64,000 nucleotides of DNA from Chersky-840 sp963811775. Its GTDB lineage: Bacteria > Actinomycetota > Acidimicrobiia > Acidimicrobiales > UBA8190. The translations under genes were made by a program, and so were the position numbers. Positions 25,867 through 36,044 of this stretch are shown here, piece after piece; position 1 is the stretch's first letter, and each line of letters starts with the position of its first letter. Where the stretch lies: contig CAWESO010000006.1 in assembly GCA_963811775.1 (NCBI GenBank), positions 114,699 to 178,698 of the forward strand, read 5' to 3'. The notes under the pieces were generated by a model that ran no database searches, was not told where the DNA came from, and worked only from the letters and a program-made list of their open reading frames with translations.

Positions 25867-26636
25867 CGGGACGCTCCCCTCGGTGCGGCGCGCCGGCAGA
25901 ACGCCCACGTGGTGAGGCCGGGCACGGGCGGGAGGGTGCTCGTCCCGAGGGCGAGCGAGACGCGCGCTTCGGCGTCGAGCGCGGCGGTCAGGACCCTGGT
26001 GAGCCCCTCGCCTCCCCGCCAGGCCCCGATCCCGGTGGGCGGGGCCTCAGGCGGGCGGCGGCGCTCGCGCAGGACCTGCGCGCCCCGCAGCGGGAGGAGC
26101 CCGTGGAACAGCCCGCCGCGTGCGGTCACCGTCAACCCGGCGGACTCGAGCACGGCCCGGATCTGCTCGGGCGAGTAGCGGCGGAAGTGCTTGAGGGCCC
26201 GGTCGTGCGCGCTGAACAGCGACTGGTAGGCGGGCACGCTGGCCAAGACCCATCCGCCCGGGGCGAGCGACTCGTCGACGATCTCACGGACGAAGGCGGT
26301 GTCGTCCTCGACGTGCTCGATGACGTCGAGCATGAGCACCCCGCTGAAACGCCCGGCGGGGCGCCGCGCGCTGAGCTCGATGCCGGCCACGGCCTCGGGG
26401 CCCGCCCCGCTCGCCGTCGGCGCGTAGTGGTTGTCCCAACAGGCCAGGCGCGTCCCGGCGGGCAGCACGCCCTGCAGCTGCTGCGCGAACCAGGCGTCGC
26501 CCGCGCCCACGTCGAGCACGCCGTCGGACACCGCGGGGAGGCCGAGGCGCTGGATGAGACGGATGAAGAAGCGGGCGCGCGCCAGCTCCCACGGGTGGCG
26601 GCGCACGTCACCGCCGGGCCGCTCGATCAGGTCCAT
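25863..26636 (-). CDS. SAM-dependent methyltransferase
   Basis: 257 residues. GVLDVGAGDAWFAQQL is the SAM loop, GVLMLDVIEHVEDD the motif after strand 4, and ALKHFRRYSPEQI a segment common in glycan-modifying class I methyltransferases. It lies between a sulfotransferase gene and the GT2 gene of the exporter operon, so the exported glycan may be methylated as well as sulfated. Confidence 0.85.
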   Translation of the reverse strand: MDLIERPGGDVRRHPWELARARFFIRLIQRLGLPAVSDGVLDVGAGDAWFAQQLQGVLPAGTRLACWDNHYAPTASGAGPEAVAGIELSARRPAGRFSGVLMLDVIEHVEDDTAFVREIVDESLAPGGWVLASVPAYQSLFSAHDRALKHFRRYSPEQIRAVLESAGLTVTARGGLFHGLLPLRGAQVLRERRRPPEAPPTGIGAWRGGEGLTRVLTAALDAEARVSLALGTSTLPPVPGLTTWAFCRRAAPRGASR

Positions 26637-26684
26637 CGACGGCGCCTCCCCTGCCGCGGCGATGTCCCGGACGGCACGTCGATC

Positions 26685-27676
26685 CTACCGGTCATGTCCC
26701 GGCTCCGACCCGGTACCGGGCCCGCCGGCGCTCCCCGGGGCCCAGGGAGGCGGGTGCCACGGGAGCTCGGTGCCCGGGCCCACCGTGTCGAGCTCGGCCG
26801 CCACCGTGGCCGGCTCGGGGCCGAGCGCGGGGGGACGAAGGACCGGCTCGGGCCCACCACCGACTCGAGTGCGTCGTACAGCGCCAGCGCCGTCGCACCC
26901 GCGGCGCCGGCGGCGACGAGGTCGTCGCGGCTGTGCTCGGCGTGGCGCAGCCCGGCGTCGACCACGTCCTCGCCGGGTCCGGGGCCCGGCGGCATCGGCG
27001 CCAGGGCCATGCCCAGGCCGGCCAGGAAGGCCCGGGCCTCCTCGGACCATGACCGCGGGTCGGTCACGAGGTCGTCGAAGCGCGTGACGTGCACGGCCAT
27101 CCCGGCGCTGTGGCCCACGATGAGCCGGTTGTAGCGCTCCCACAGGGCCACGCCGAAGGAGAGCGGCACGCCGTGGCGACGCCGCAGGGAGTGCGCCACC
27201 TCGAGCGGGTTGCGCACGACGACGACCGCGGCGAGGTGCGGGCCCAGGGCGTCGCGCCAGAACGGGACCAGCACCGAGGTGCGGGGGTCCTTCCACACCC
27301 ACGGGGTGACGCGGTGGACGCGCCGGAAGACGCGGCGCGCCTGGGCGGTGGTGGTCGTGATCCGCGCCGCCACCGCGTCGTAGTCCGGGCCCGCAGGCGG
27401 CGGGTACCACCACGTCCGCCCCATCTGGGCCAGAAGGGCGTTGTTGAGGTGCATGAGGGCGCGGCTCTCGAAGTGCCCGTTGGGGTTCCACGGGCCGCGC
27501 ACCATGGCGTCGGGCGGGCACGTCGCCGGCCCCAGCACGTTGACGAGGCGGGTCGCGGCGGAGGTGCCGCTGCGGTGCATGCCGAGCACGACGACACCGC
27601 GCGGCGAGGCGGCCCGCCACGGCGCGACGCGCCCCAGGCGTGCCGCGGCCGCCGAGACGGGGCCGGACCGGTTCAC
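26685..27676 (-). CDS. Sulfotransferase of the GMHRSGTS type, frameshifted near its end
   Basis: The GTG at 27676 overlaps the upstream stop (GTGA). GVVVLGMHRSGTSAATRLVN is the PAPS 5'-phosphosulfate loop, TPWVWKDPRTSVLVPFW the second conserved block, and AAVVVVRNPLEVAHSLRRRH the 3'-phosphate site. After RSFVPP the frame becomes Arg/Ser-rich. Restoring one base in the G6 run at 26829-26834 gives a normal-looking tail (ALGPEPATVAAELDTVGPG) ending at 26685. It is one of three consecutive sulfotransferases. Confidence 0.82.
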
Positions 27677-28560
27677 GCCCACCCCGGCCGCAGGGGGTGG
27701 CCGGCGCGGGCCCGCAGGGCCCACGGGCCGCGGTAGGCGACGAGGAGCGGGCGGACCCAGCGCGGCTCTCGCCACGTCGGCGGGCGGAACTCCGCGCTCC
27801 GGGCGGGGAGGGACCGCAGCAGCTCCACCGTGGTGTGGGTGAGGCGGCGCACGAGCGGGGAAGCGGGCTGGCCGTGGACCAGGTCGCCGAGCACCGAGGC
27901 CGCCGCGTCGCCGGGGTCGCCGGGCAGGTCCACCCCGAGCGCGGCCAGGTCCCCGGCCAGCGACCGCACCGCGGCGGCGGGCGACGCGGCGAGGTCCTCG
28001 AACCGGAGGCACACCACCGGCATCCCGGCCGACGCCGCCACCGCGCCGCGGACGTAGTGGTGCCACAGCCCGGTGGTGTAGAGGCTCGGGATCCCGTCGC
28101 GTCGTCGCACCGACGCCACCACCGCGCCCGGGTCGCGCAACACGATGACCGCCACCGCGCCGGGGCCGATGACCCGGCGCCACAGCGGGAGCGTCAGGCA
28201 CGTCCGGGGGTCCTTCCACACCCACGGGCTCGTGGGGTACACCGACGCGAAGGCCTCGGCCAGCTCGGGCACGAGACGCGACGCCCGCTCGCCGTACTCC
28301 CATCCGGGGGCGAGCCAGGGCGGGAAGTCCCACGACCGCCCGAAGGCGGCGAGGATGCGGTCGTTGCACGCCACGAGCACCTTGCTCTCCCAGTGCCCGG
28401 CGGGGTTGTCGTACTCGGTGAGGAGGTCGCCGGCCGGACCGACGTCCGCGCCGAGGAGGTTCAGGATCCGGCTCACGGCCGAGGTGCCGCTGCGGTGCAT
28501 GCCGAGCACGACGACGCCCGACACCGCGCTACCGGGCCCGCCGGCGTGCGCCCGCACCAC
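27673..28560 (-). CDS. Sulfotransferase of the GMHRSGTS type
   Basis: 295 residues. SGVVVLGMHRSGTSAVSRIL (PAPS loop), SPWVWKDPRTCLTLPLWRRV and AVIVLRDPGAVVASVRRRDG (3'-phosphate site) match block for block the neighbouring gene at 26685, pointing to duplication. GTG codons at 28560, 28557 and 28524 can start it; 28524 lies just after the upstream TAG, while 28560 overlaps that gene by 32 bases. The acceptor is unknown. Confidence 0.85.
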   Translation of the reverse strand: MVRAHAGGPGSAVSGVVVLGMHRSGTSAVSRILNLLGADVGPAGDLLTEYDNPAGHWESKVLVACNDRILAAFGRSWDFPPWLAPGWEYGERASRLVPELAEAFASVYPTSPWVWKDPRTCLTLPLWRRVIGPGAVAVIVLRDPGAVVASVRRRDGIPSLYTTGLWHHYVRGAVAASAGMPVVCLRFEDLAASPAAAVRSLAGDLAALGVDLPGDPGDAAASVLGDLVHGQPASPLVRRLTHTTVELLRSLPARSAEFRPPTWREPRWVRPLLVAYRGPWALRARAGHPLRPGWA

Positions 28561-29557
28561 CGGCGGGGCGACGGGCGCCGCCCGGGCCGGTCCCGGCGTC
28601 GAGCCAGGCGCCCAGGTCCCGGTCGAGCAGGGCCTCGAGCCGGCGGATCTCGGGGGTGAACTCCTCGACGAGCCGGCGCCGCAGCTCGACGGGCATGGGG
28701 GGACGGGCCCGGCCGCGGGTGTTGAGGACGTGCAGCCGACGGCGCAGGGCGGCGCGGGCGTGCTCGTCGGGGACGGCGAGGCGCCCCAGGCGGCGCAGTC
28801 CGGGAGGGGCCTGGCGCAGGAGGCGGCGCAGTTGGGTGCTCCGCACCACCTTGTTGGCGTTGACCACCTCGAAGCCGGGACGGTGCTCGGGATCGACGCC
28901 GAGGAACTCGAGCACGCCCCGGTAGGCCGCGGCGGGGTCGGCGACGAGGTCGTCGTAGAGGACCGTGCACACCCGGTCGGGCCCGAACGCGGCGAGGTAG
29001 CGCTCGAGTTGCTCGGCGTAGCGGGCGATGGCGCGATAGCGCAGGCCGAACACCTTCTGGCACCCGGGGGGGACGCGCTCGCCGCGCTGGCGCGCCTCTT
29101 CCGCGGCCAGGGCCCGTTCGAACGACGCGATGTCCTCGTCGCCCTGGAACAGCATCTCGCTGTGTTGGGAGTGCATCTGGTCCACCGGGTTGCGCAGCAG
29201 CGCGATGACCCGGCCGTCGGGCTCATAGGCGTGGATCTCCCCCGCCGCCCGTGACGAGAAGAGGTAGAACACCGAGCGGTCGGCGCGGTAGCGCGCCTGG
29301 CCGTCGCGGGCGAACCATTCGAGATAGGTGTCGTACCCGATGCGCCACCGACCGCCCTTGGTGGTGCGGAACACGAGGTCGCTCCCGAAATAGCTGAGCT
29401 CCTTGCCCGCCACGAACACCTCGGGGTGCGCGCCGAGGTAGCTGGCGAGGGCCGTCGTCCCCGACTTGGGCGCCCCCACCACGAACAGGTTCGGCGTGGG
29501 CCGGGGGTCGTCTCCGGCCCGCCGCGGCGCCAGCGGCGCGAGGGCGTCGTCGAACAC
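28529..29557 (-). CDS. Sulfotransferase
   Basis: 342 residues. NLFVVGAPKSGTTALASYL is the PAPS loop of the classic type (PKSGTT rather than HRSGTS), and GRVIALLRNPVDQMHSQHSE the 3'-phosphate region. It belongs to a different branch from the two following genes and so may modify a different position or sugar. The GTG start lies 3 bases after the double-GT2 stop. It is the first of the three sulfotransferases in the operon. Confidence 0.87.
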   Translation of the reverse strand: MFDDALAPLAPRRAGDDPRPTPNLFVVGAPKSGTTALASYLGAHPEVFVAGKELSYFGSDLVFRTTKGGRWRIGYDTYLEWFARDGQARYRADRSVFYLFSSRAAGEIHAYEPDGRVIALLRNPVDQMHSQHSEMLFQGDEDIASFERALAAEEARQRGERVPPGCQKVFGLRYRAIARYAEQLERYLAAFGPDRVCTVLYDDLVADPAAAYRGVLEFLGVDPEHRPGFEVVNANKVVRSTQLRRLLRQAPPGLRRLGRLAVPDEHARAALRRRLHVLNTRGRARPPMPVELRRRLVEEFTPEIRRLEALLDRDLGAWLDAGTGPGGARRPAGGAGARRRAR

Positions 29558-29560
29558 GGC

Positions 29561-31442
29561 TCAGCGGGCGTCGCGGCCGGGGCGGGGCTGTTCGTGCATG
29601 GGCTCCACCGGGAAGCGCACGCCCAGCCGGCCCATGGCGCCGTCGGAGAGCCCGAGCAGGATCGTGCGCAGACACGCCACTCGCCGGCCCCGCTCGCGCA
29701 GCAGCGCCCGTGCCACCAGCTTGGTCACGTTGCGCGGGTACCAGCCGACACGGTGCATGACATGGAGGTGGAGGTACAGCATGTTGCGCGACTCGTAGTA
29801 GTACTTCCACAACGGGACGCGGGCCCCCTGGCGGATGGCGTCGTGCTGGACGACAGCCCCGTCCACCACGCTCCGGGGGTACCCGGCCTGGGGGATGCGC
29901 CAATGGCAGTACTCGTTGTCCTCCGCCCACCAGAACAGCTCGGCCCGCGGCACGCCGACCTGCTCGACGATGTGGCGGGAGATCACGAACCCGCACCACG
30001 ACCCCCACTCCCCCACGGTCCCGTCGGGTTGTATGGCGCGTGGGAAGCAGAACGCGCCCTTGGGGTCGTGGCGGGCCTGACCGAGCAAGGCCTCGAGGCA
30101 CTCGGGGTCGGCCACGATGTCGTCGTCGAGCACCCAGGCGAAGTCGTCCGCCCGGGCCAGGAGCTCCTCGAAGGCGAGGGCCCATCCCCCGGCGGGGCCC
30201 AGGTTGGTGTCCGAGCGTACGACCGAGACGGGCAGGGTCCTCTGCAGCGTGTCGGTGCGCACGGGCGGGTCGCTGGCGTTGTCCACCACCACCACCGATG
30301 CGGGGCGCACCGTCTGGGCCTCGATGGCGTCCAGGCAGCGCGCCAGGGCGTGGGGGGCGTTGTGGGACAAGACGAGGGCGACGGTGCCGGGCCCGAGGTC
30401 CGACGGGCCCGGGAGCTCGGCCGCGGTCTCGGTCCCCGCCTCCGACGCCATGTCGGCGTCGGTGTCGTCGTGGGACGGGGCCCGTTCGCCGACCTCGCGC
30501 AGGTAGCGGCGGTCGAGGCCGAGCCGGCCCCGGGCCCCGTCGAGCACGCCCCGGAGCGTGGCCACGCGCTCGGCGCCGCTGTGGGCGAGCTGGAGCCGGC
30601 GCAACGAGTAGAGGAGATGCCACGCGAACCAGCTCGGGCGACCGTGGCGCCGGGCCAGGGCGAAGTAGTTGCGGGCCAGGTAGTACGCGCGCCAGGGCTC
30701 ATCGGCGTCGTTGGGCCGCTGTCCGAGCAGCGCGTCGTCGCGACCGGCCAGGGTCTGGCGGTGCGCGACCTGGCGGGCGCAGATCACGTCCACGAGGACC
30801 GAGAACCCCGCGGGCGCGCATGCGACAGTAGAAGTCGAAGTCCTCGAACCCGAAGAAGAGCGAGGCATCGGGCAAGACACCGGCGTCCACCACGGCGCGC
30901 GACACGAGCGTCGCACCCCACGTCGACACGTCCACCGGGCTCAGCTCGCCGGGCAGGCCGCGGCGGGGCACGACGTTGACGGTGTGCCCGGACCGGGGGA
31001 CGAAGACCCGGCCGAAGGCCACGACCGCCCCCACGGCGTGGCCCGTGCCGCCGACCGAGGCGTCGCGTCGGTGCGCGTCGAGGCGCGCCATCAGCCCGGC
31101 CACGCGCGGGGTCGGCAGGCGCAGCAGCCCCATGTCGTCCTCGCACAGGTAGGCCCATTTCGTGGTGGGGTCGGCGAACGCTTCGAGCAGTCCCCGGTGG
31201 AACCCGCCGGCGGGGCCGACGTTCGAGGGGAGGCGCACCATGCGCACGCGCCCCTCGAGCTCGGGATCGTCGAGCCCTCCGTCGCCGTTGACCACGACGA
31301 CGACGCGCTCGGGGGCGAAGCCCTCGTCATCGAGCAGCGACCGCACCGTGGCGCCGGCCAGACGGGGGCGCAGGTGGGTGACGACGACGGCCGTGACTCC
31401 GTCGAGACCGGGTCCGGCGTCGTGGGTCAGGACAACTCCCAA
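29561..31442 (-). CDS. Two-domain family 2 glycosyltransferase, frameshifted between domains
   Basis: The first GT-A domain begins VTAVVVTHLRPRLAGATVRSL and carries VVVVVNGDGGLDD, YLCEDDMGL and SLFFGFEDFDFYCRMRARG. The frame then breaks at the C4 run 30806-30809 (one extra base) and continues FSVLVDVICARQVAHRQ. A linker leads to a second GT-A domain (GTVALVLSHNAPHALARCL, VVVVDNASD, FAWVLDDDIVADP, FWWAEDNEYCHWR). This double arrangement resembles galactofuranosyl- and rhamnosyltransferases. TTG 31442 is the only start in frame near the wzt end, overlapping it by 16 bases. Confidence 0.8.
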
Positions 31443-32616
31443 TCGGCCGGCACGTACACCGGCGACAGGACCATGACACCCGACGGCGCCTTGATCGGGA
31501 TGGGCCCGAAGGCCTCGAACGAGGCCAGCGGCTGCCAGGGCAGATGGGCGCTGGGCCCGCTGCCCCGGGGGCGCGCATGCCCCCCCACAGCGAATAGCGG
31601 CCTTTGGGCAGCGGCAGGCTGTGCATGTTGCACCGCAACTCGAACTGGCCTTCGGGGAACGAGCTCGCGTAGCGCAGGACGAACACGGGCATGGCCGTGC
31701 CCTGGGAGACCCCGATGTGGAAGGCCCCGAACATGGGCTCCTCGGACTCGGCCACGATCCGCAGGTGCACGTCCTCACCCGAGCAGACCTGGCCGCCGTC
31801 CTCGCCGGTGATCTCCACCTTCAGGATCCGGACCCCGGTGTCGTGGGACACGGACATCGACGCCTGCTCCTCCACCGACGCCCGGTACAGGTTCACGACG
31901 TCGCGCGCCGGCCCGTCGGCGCGCACGAAGCTGTCGGCCAGCCACATGGCCCGGTCGCACACGGCTTCGACCGTGGGCAGGTCGTGCGAGACGTAGAACA
32001 GCGTGGTGCCGTTGGCCACGACCTGGCTGATGCGCTCCAGGCACTTCTGCTGGAACCGGGCGTCGCCGACGGCGAGCACCTCGTCCACGAGCAGGATGTC
32101 GGGCTCGAGGAAGGCGGCGATGGCGAACCCGAGCCGGATGGCCATGCCCGTGGAGTAGAACTTCACCTGGCGGTCGATGGCGTCGCCGATCTCGGCGAAG
32201 TCCACGATGTCGTCGAACCGGCCCGAGATCTCGGCGCGGGTGAGGCCGAGGATGTTGCCGTACAGGTAGACGTTCTGGCGCCCCGACAGGTCGGGGTGGA
32301 TGCCGCTGCGCACTTCGAGCAGGGCCCCGATCCGCCCCGCCGCGGTCAGTGTGCCCGCCGAGGGGAACGTCGTCTGGCAGATCATCTTGAGCAGGGTCGA
32401 CTTGCCCGACCCGTTGACACCGATGATGCCGTAGGTCTTGCCCGGCTCGACGTGCAGGTTCACGTCGCGCAGCACCCACCGGAAATCCCGGCGCTCGCCC
32501 CGCAGCCACTTGCCCAGGACCTTCACCTGCTCCTGGAACAGCGGAAGGGTGCGGTCGGCCCGGTAGCGCTTCCAGACCTGGTCGGAGTGAACCGTGCCCT
32601 TAGGTAAGGTCGGCAA
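31427..32616 (-). CDS. wzt: Polysaccharide ABC exporter, ATP-binding subunit with C-terminal binding domain
   Basis: GVNGSGKST at residues 66-74 is the Walker A motif and DILLVDEVLAVGD the Walker B and D-loop. The NBD ends near residue 240 and is followed by a beta-rich domain of about 150 residues (FGAFHIGVSQGTAMPVF). In Wzt proteins this domain recognises the finished O-antigen-type chain. The frame breaks near the G5 run 31567-31571 (one base short); the continuation SAHLPWQPLASFEAFG ends at the stop 31427. ATG 32616 overlaps the wzm stop by 17 bases. Confidence 0.88.
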
Positions 32617-33541
32617 AGTTCACCTCGAGCTTCTTGAACACGACGTACCCGGTGACGAGGTAGATCATCGACCCGAACAGGGCGAGACCGAGCAGCCCCC
32701 ACTGGGGGCCGAACCCGAGCAGCACCGAGTCGCGCACGCCGTCGACGATCGGTGCCATGGGGTTGACCACGGCGTAGACGTCTCGCTGCCACCCGTGCGC
32801 CAACACCCACGACAGGTTGGGCGACAGCTTGCCGTGCGCCTCCTGCGACAGGGGCTTGAGCACCGTGATCAGCATGACCAGGGGCATGACGATGGGGATG
32901 ATCTGCTGCAGGTCTCGCATCTGCACGATGACCGACGACACGAAGAGCACGAGCCCGACCATGAACGGGATCTCGATGGCGATGTACAACGGCGTCCAAA
33001 ACGACGCGGCACGCGGCGCGAAGCCGTACACGCCGAAGAGGATGGCGAGGGGCACCGTCGCCATCAGGGACGTGAAGGCCGAGCCGAGCACCTGGGACAA
33101 CGGGAAGCACTCACGCGGGAAGTGGCTCTTGGCCATGAGGGCCTTGTTCGCCACCAGGGAGTTCGATCCCCCGCCGATGGCGCCGCCGAAGAGGCCGAAG
33201 GTCACCAGTCCCGTGTACATGTTGATCATGAGGGGGACGTGCCCCCCGATCGAGAATCCCTTCACGTTCTTGGCCAGGAGGAACAGCAGAGCCAGGCTCA
33301 CCAGGGGGGTCAGCAACGCCCACGCGACGCCGAGCACCGCCTGCTTGTACTGGGCGCGGATGTCGCGTTCGGCCAGGGTGAAGATGACCTCGCCCCGCCG
33401 GAACAGCTCGCGCGCCGAGCGCAGCATCTCGGGTTTGTGCTGGTAGAGCAGCTCCGGCGGCGGGTCGGCCGGCACGAGCGACACGTCGAAGACCTTGAGG
33501 GCGCCTTCCTCCTCGGAAAGCGGCTCAGCTATGGCTGACAT
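32600..33541 (-). CDS. wzm: Polysaccharide ABC exporter, membrane subunit
   Basis: 313 residues with about six transmembrane segments. RDIRAQYKQAVLGVAWALL is the conserved amphipathic start of ABC-2 type polysaccharide permeases, and NPMAPIVDGVRDSVL the conserved late motif. With Wzt it exports an undecaprenyl-linked glycan. ATG 33541 is chosen because GGGGGGAA lies a few bases upstream; the frame is open to 33637. First gene of an eight-gene minus-strand operon reaching 24994. Confidence 0.9.
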   Translation of the reverse strand: MSAIAEPLSEEEGALKVFDVSLVPADPPPELLYQHKPEMLRSARELFRRGEVIFTLAERDIRAQYKQAVLGVAWALLTPLVSLALLFLLAKNVKGFSIGGHVPLMINMYTGLVTFGLFGGAIGGGSNSLVANKALMAKSHFPRECFPLSQVLGSAFTSLMATVPLAILFGVYGFAPRAASFWTPLYIAIEIPFMVGLVLFVSSVIVQMRDLQQIIPIVMPLVMLITVLKPLSQEAHGKLSPNLSWVLAHGWQRDVYAVVNPMAPIVDGVRDSVLLGFGPQWGLLGLALFGSMIYLVTGYVVFKKLEVNFADLT

Positions 33542-33653
33542 CGCGATTCCCCCCGGTTCCCGCTCTACTGCTCCGCCAACCCGTTTGCCCAGCCTACTGC
33601 GGACCATGCCCGGATAGCGACAGATCGTCGTCCTCATCGGGCATGCCCGCCGC

Positions 33654-33659
33654 TACCAT
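33654..33659 (+). promoter_or_regulatory. Candidate leaderless -10 box TACCAT
   Basis: TACCAT is six bases before GTG 33666 in the 124-base region between the divergent wzm and GT4 genes. There is no ribosome site between box and start. Confidence 0.42.
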
Positions 33660-33665
33660 CGGCCC

Positions 33666-34841
33666 GTGCGAGCAGGGGAAATGCCCGTGTCAGGGGCGTC
33701 GGGCCCCCGCCCCCGGGTCCTCCTGCTCATCAAGGGCCTCGGCCTGGGGGGTGCCGAACGCCTCCTCGTCGACGTGGTGGCGGCCCGAGACCGCGACCGC
33801 TTCGAGTACGAGGTCGCTTACGTCCTCGCCGACCAGCGCGCCCTGGTGGCGTCCCTGGAGGGCGTCGGGGTGCGAGTTCACGGCCTCGGGGCCACCGCCA
33901 GCGCCGACCTGCGATGGACGGTGGCCCTGCGCCGGCTCCTGGCCGAGGGCCGCTACGACCTGGTGCACGCGCACCTGCCCTACACCGCCGCCTTCGGGCG
34001 TCTGGTGGCCCTCACCCTGCCCCGGGGGCGCCGCCCCGCTCTCGTGTACACCGAGCACAGCCTGTGGAACAAAGCGGCCATCCTGACCAAGGCCCTCAAC
34101 CGCTCGACCGTCGGCCTCGACCGGGGGCTCATCGTGGTGTCGGACACGGCGCGCGACGCCCTGCCTCGGGCCCTGCGGTCCCGCGCCCGCGTGGTGGTGC
34201 ACGGCATCGACCGCAGCCGCTTCGCCGTGCCCGCCGCCCAGCGCGACGCGTGGCGCCGGGACGTGCGAGCCGAGCTCGGGGTGGCCGACGACGAGATCCT
34301 GGCCCTCACGGTCGCCAACCTCCGCAGCGAGAAGGGCTACGACGTGCTCCTCGAGGCGGCCCGGCTGGCGGTGGCGGCGGGCGCTCCGGTCCGCTTCGTG
34401 TCGGTGGGGCGAGGCCCGCTCGAGGCCGACCTGGCCGCCGCGGCCCGGGCCGGTGGCCTCGAGGAGCGTTTCACGTTCCTCGGGACGCGCACCGACACGG
34501 CGCGCCTCATGGCCGGCTCGGACGTGTTCGTGTTGCCGTCGCACCAGGAAGGGATGCCCGTCGCCCTCATGGAGGCCATGAGCGCGGGGTTGCCGGTGGT
34601 GGCCACGATCGTGGGGGGCGTGCCCGACGTGGTCACCGACGACGTGGAAGGGCTCCTCGTCCCCCCCGGCCGGCCCGACCTCCTGGCCGAGGCGGTCACG
34701 CGCCTGGCCCGTGACGACGCCCTGCGGGCGCGCCTGGCGCTCGCCTCGAGCGCGGCCAGCGAGATGTTCGACGTCCGCAACGCGGCGCGGGCCATCGAGT
34801 CGGTCTACGGCGAGCTCCTGGCCGCCGGTGGCGACCGGTGA
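33666..34841 (+). CDS. Family 4 glycosyltransferase
   Basis: 391 residues with a GT-B fold. RVLLLIKGLGLGGAERLLVD is the N-terminal acceptor-side glycine motif, YDLVHAHLPYTAAFG follows, and SDVFVLPSHQEGMPVALMEAM is the E-x7-E donor-binding motif of GT4. It should act in the cytoplasm with a retaining mechanism. GTG start at 33666, possibly on a leaderless mRNA; ATG 33681 is a possible alternative. Its stop overlaps the next GT4 start (GTGA). Confidence 0.9.
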   Translation: MRAGEMPVSGASGPRPRVLLLIKGLGLGGAERLLVDVVAARDRDRFEYEVAYVLADQRALVASLEGVGVRVHGLGATASADLRWTVALRRLLAEGRYDLVHAHLPYTAAFGRLVALTLPRGRRPALVYTEHSLWNKAAILTKALNRSTVGLDRGLIVVSDTARDALPRALRSRARVVVHGIDRSRFAVPAAQRDAWRRDVRAELGVADDEILALTVANLRSEKGYDVLLEAARLAVAAGAPVRFVSVGRGPLEADLAAAARAGGLEERFTFLGTRTDTARLMAGSDVFVLPSHQEGMPVALMEAMSAGLPVVATIVGGVPDVVTDDVEGLLVPPGRPDLLAEAVTRLARDDALRARLALASSAASEMFDVRNAARAIESVYGELLAAGGDR

Positions 34842-36044
34842 GAGAGCCGCTTGGGCCGAGGCCTGTCGACGGCGGCGACGGCGTGCCGCTGGTGCTGCAC
34901 GTCATCCCCACGGCCACGGCGCGCGGCGCGCAGCGCGAGGCCCGGGCGCTGGCCACCGTGCTGGACGTGCCCGGGGTGCGGCACCACCGCCTCGTGAGCC
35001 TGTTCGACGGGGACGAACAGGTGGTGGTGGACCTCGCCCTCGACCATCCCGGCGGCGACCGGCCCGCCCAGGGGTTCGACCCCCGCCTCGTGTGGCGGCT
35101 GCGCTCGACGCTGCGCCGCACGGCTCCCACGGTGGTGGTGGCCCACGGTGGCGACCCGCTCAAGTACCTCGTCCCGGCCATCCTCGGCACGCCCATCGAG
35201 CTGGCGTACTACGCCACCGGCACCTTCGAGCACGCCGGCCGACGGGCGCGCGTGGCGCTGTGGCGGGCCCTGCTCCGGCGCGCCGCGGTGGTGGCGGCCG
35301 AGGGTGACGAGGTGCTCGTGCAGTGCCGGGAGCTGCTCGGCGTGGCCCCGGCGCGGTCGGTGCTCGCCCCCAACGGACGGGACCCCGACGAGTTCCACCC
35401 GGCCCGGCCCGATCTCGGGCCCGGCGCCGACGATCGCGGCGCCGACGATCACGGGCCCACCCTCGCCTTCGTGGGCGCGCTCACCCCGGGGAAACGGCCG
35501 GACCGCTTCGTCGAGGTGGTGGCCCGGTTGCGCCGAGCGCGGCGTGGCCCTGCGCGCCTTCGTGTGCGGCGACGGGGTGCTGGCGCCGGCGCTGACAGGC
35601 CCCGCCGCCGCCGCCGGCGTCGAACTGCTGGGATCGCGCTCGGACGTGGCCGAGCTGCTGCGGGGGGCCGACGTGCTCGTCTTCGCCAGCCTCCCCACCG
35701 GCGAGGGCATGCCCGGCGTGCTCATCGAAGCGGGCCTCAGCGCCCTCCCCGTCGTCGCCACCGCCGTGCCGGGGGTCCGCACCGTGGTGGAGGACGGGGT
35801 CGGGGGGTTCGTGGTCGACGTCGATGACGTCGACGCCATGGTCGACGCCACGGCGCAACTGCTGTCGGAGCCGGCCTTGCGCCGGCGCATGGGGGACGCC
35901 GCGCTCGAGCGGTGCCTGGCCCGGTTCAGCCTCGACGCCGTGGCGGCGTGCTGGACGTCGTTCCTCGATCCCCTGGTGGCACGCGGCGTCAGCTCCCGGC
36001 GCGGGCGAAGTGGACCAGGTACCCGGCCCCCCCGAGGGGCCTGA
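34838..36044 (+). CDS. Family 4 glycosyltransferase, frameshifted
   Basis: The N-terminal half (PLVLHVIPTATARGAQREAR, TVVVAHGGDPLKYLVPA) and the C-terminal half (DVLVFASLPTGEGMPGVLIE, the E-x7-E region) lie in different frames. They join at 35531, where one extra C separates VVARL from AERGVALRAFVCGDG. Repaired, the protein is about 400 residues, normal for GT4. The start overlaps the upstream stop. The last 56 bases overlap the convergent methyltransferase gene. Confidence 0.8.
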
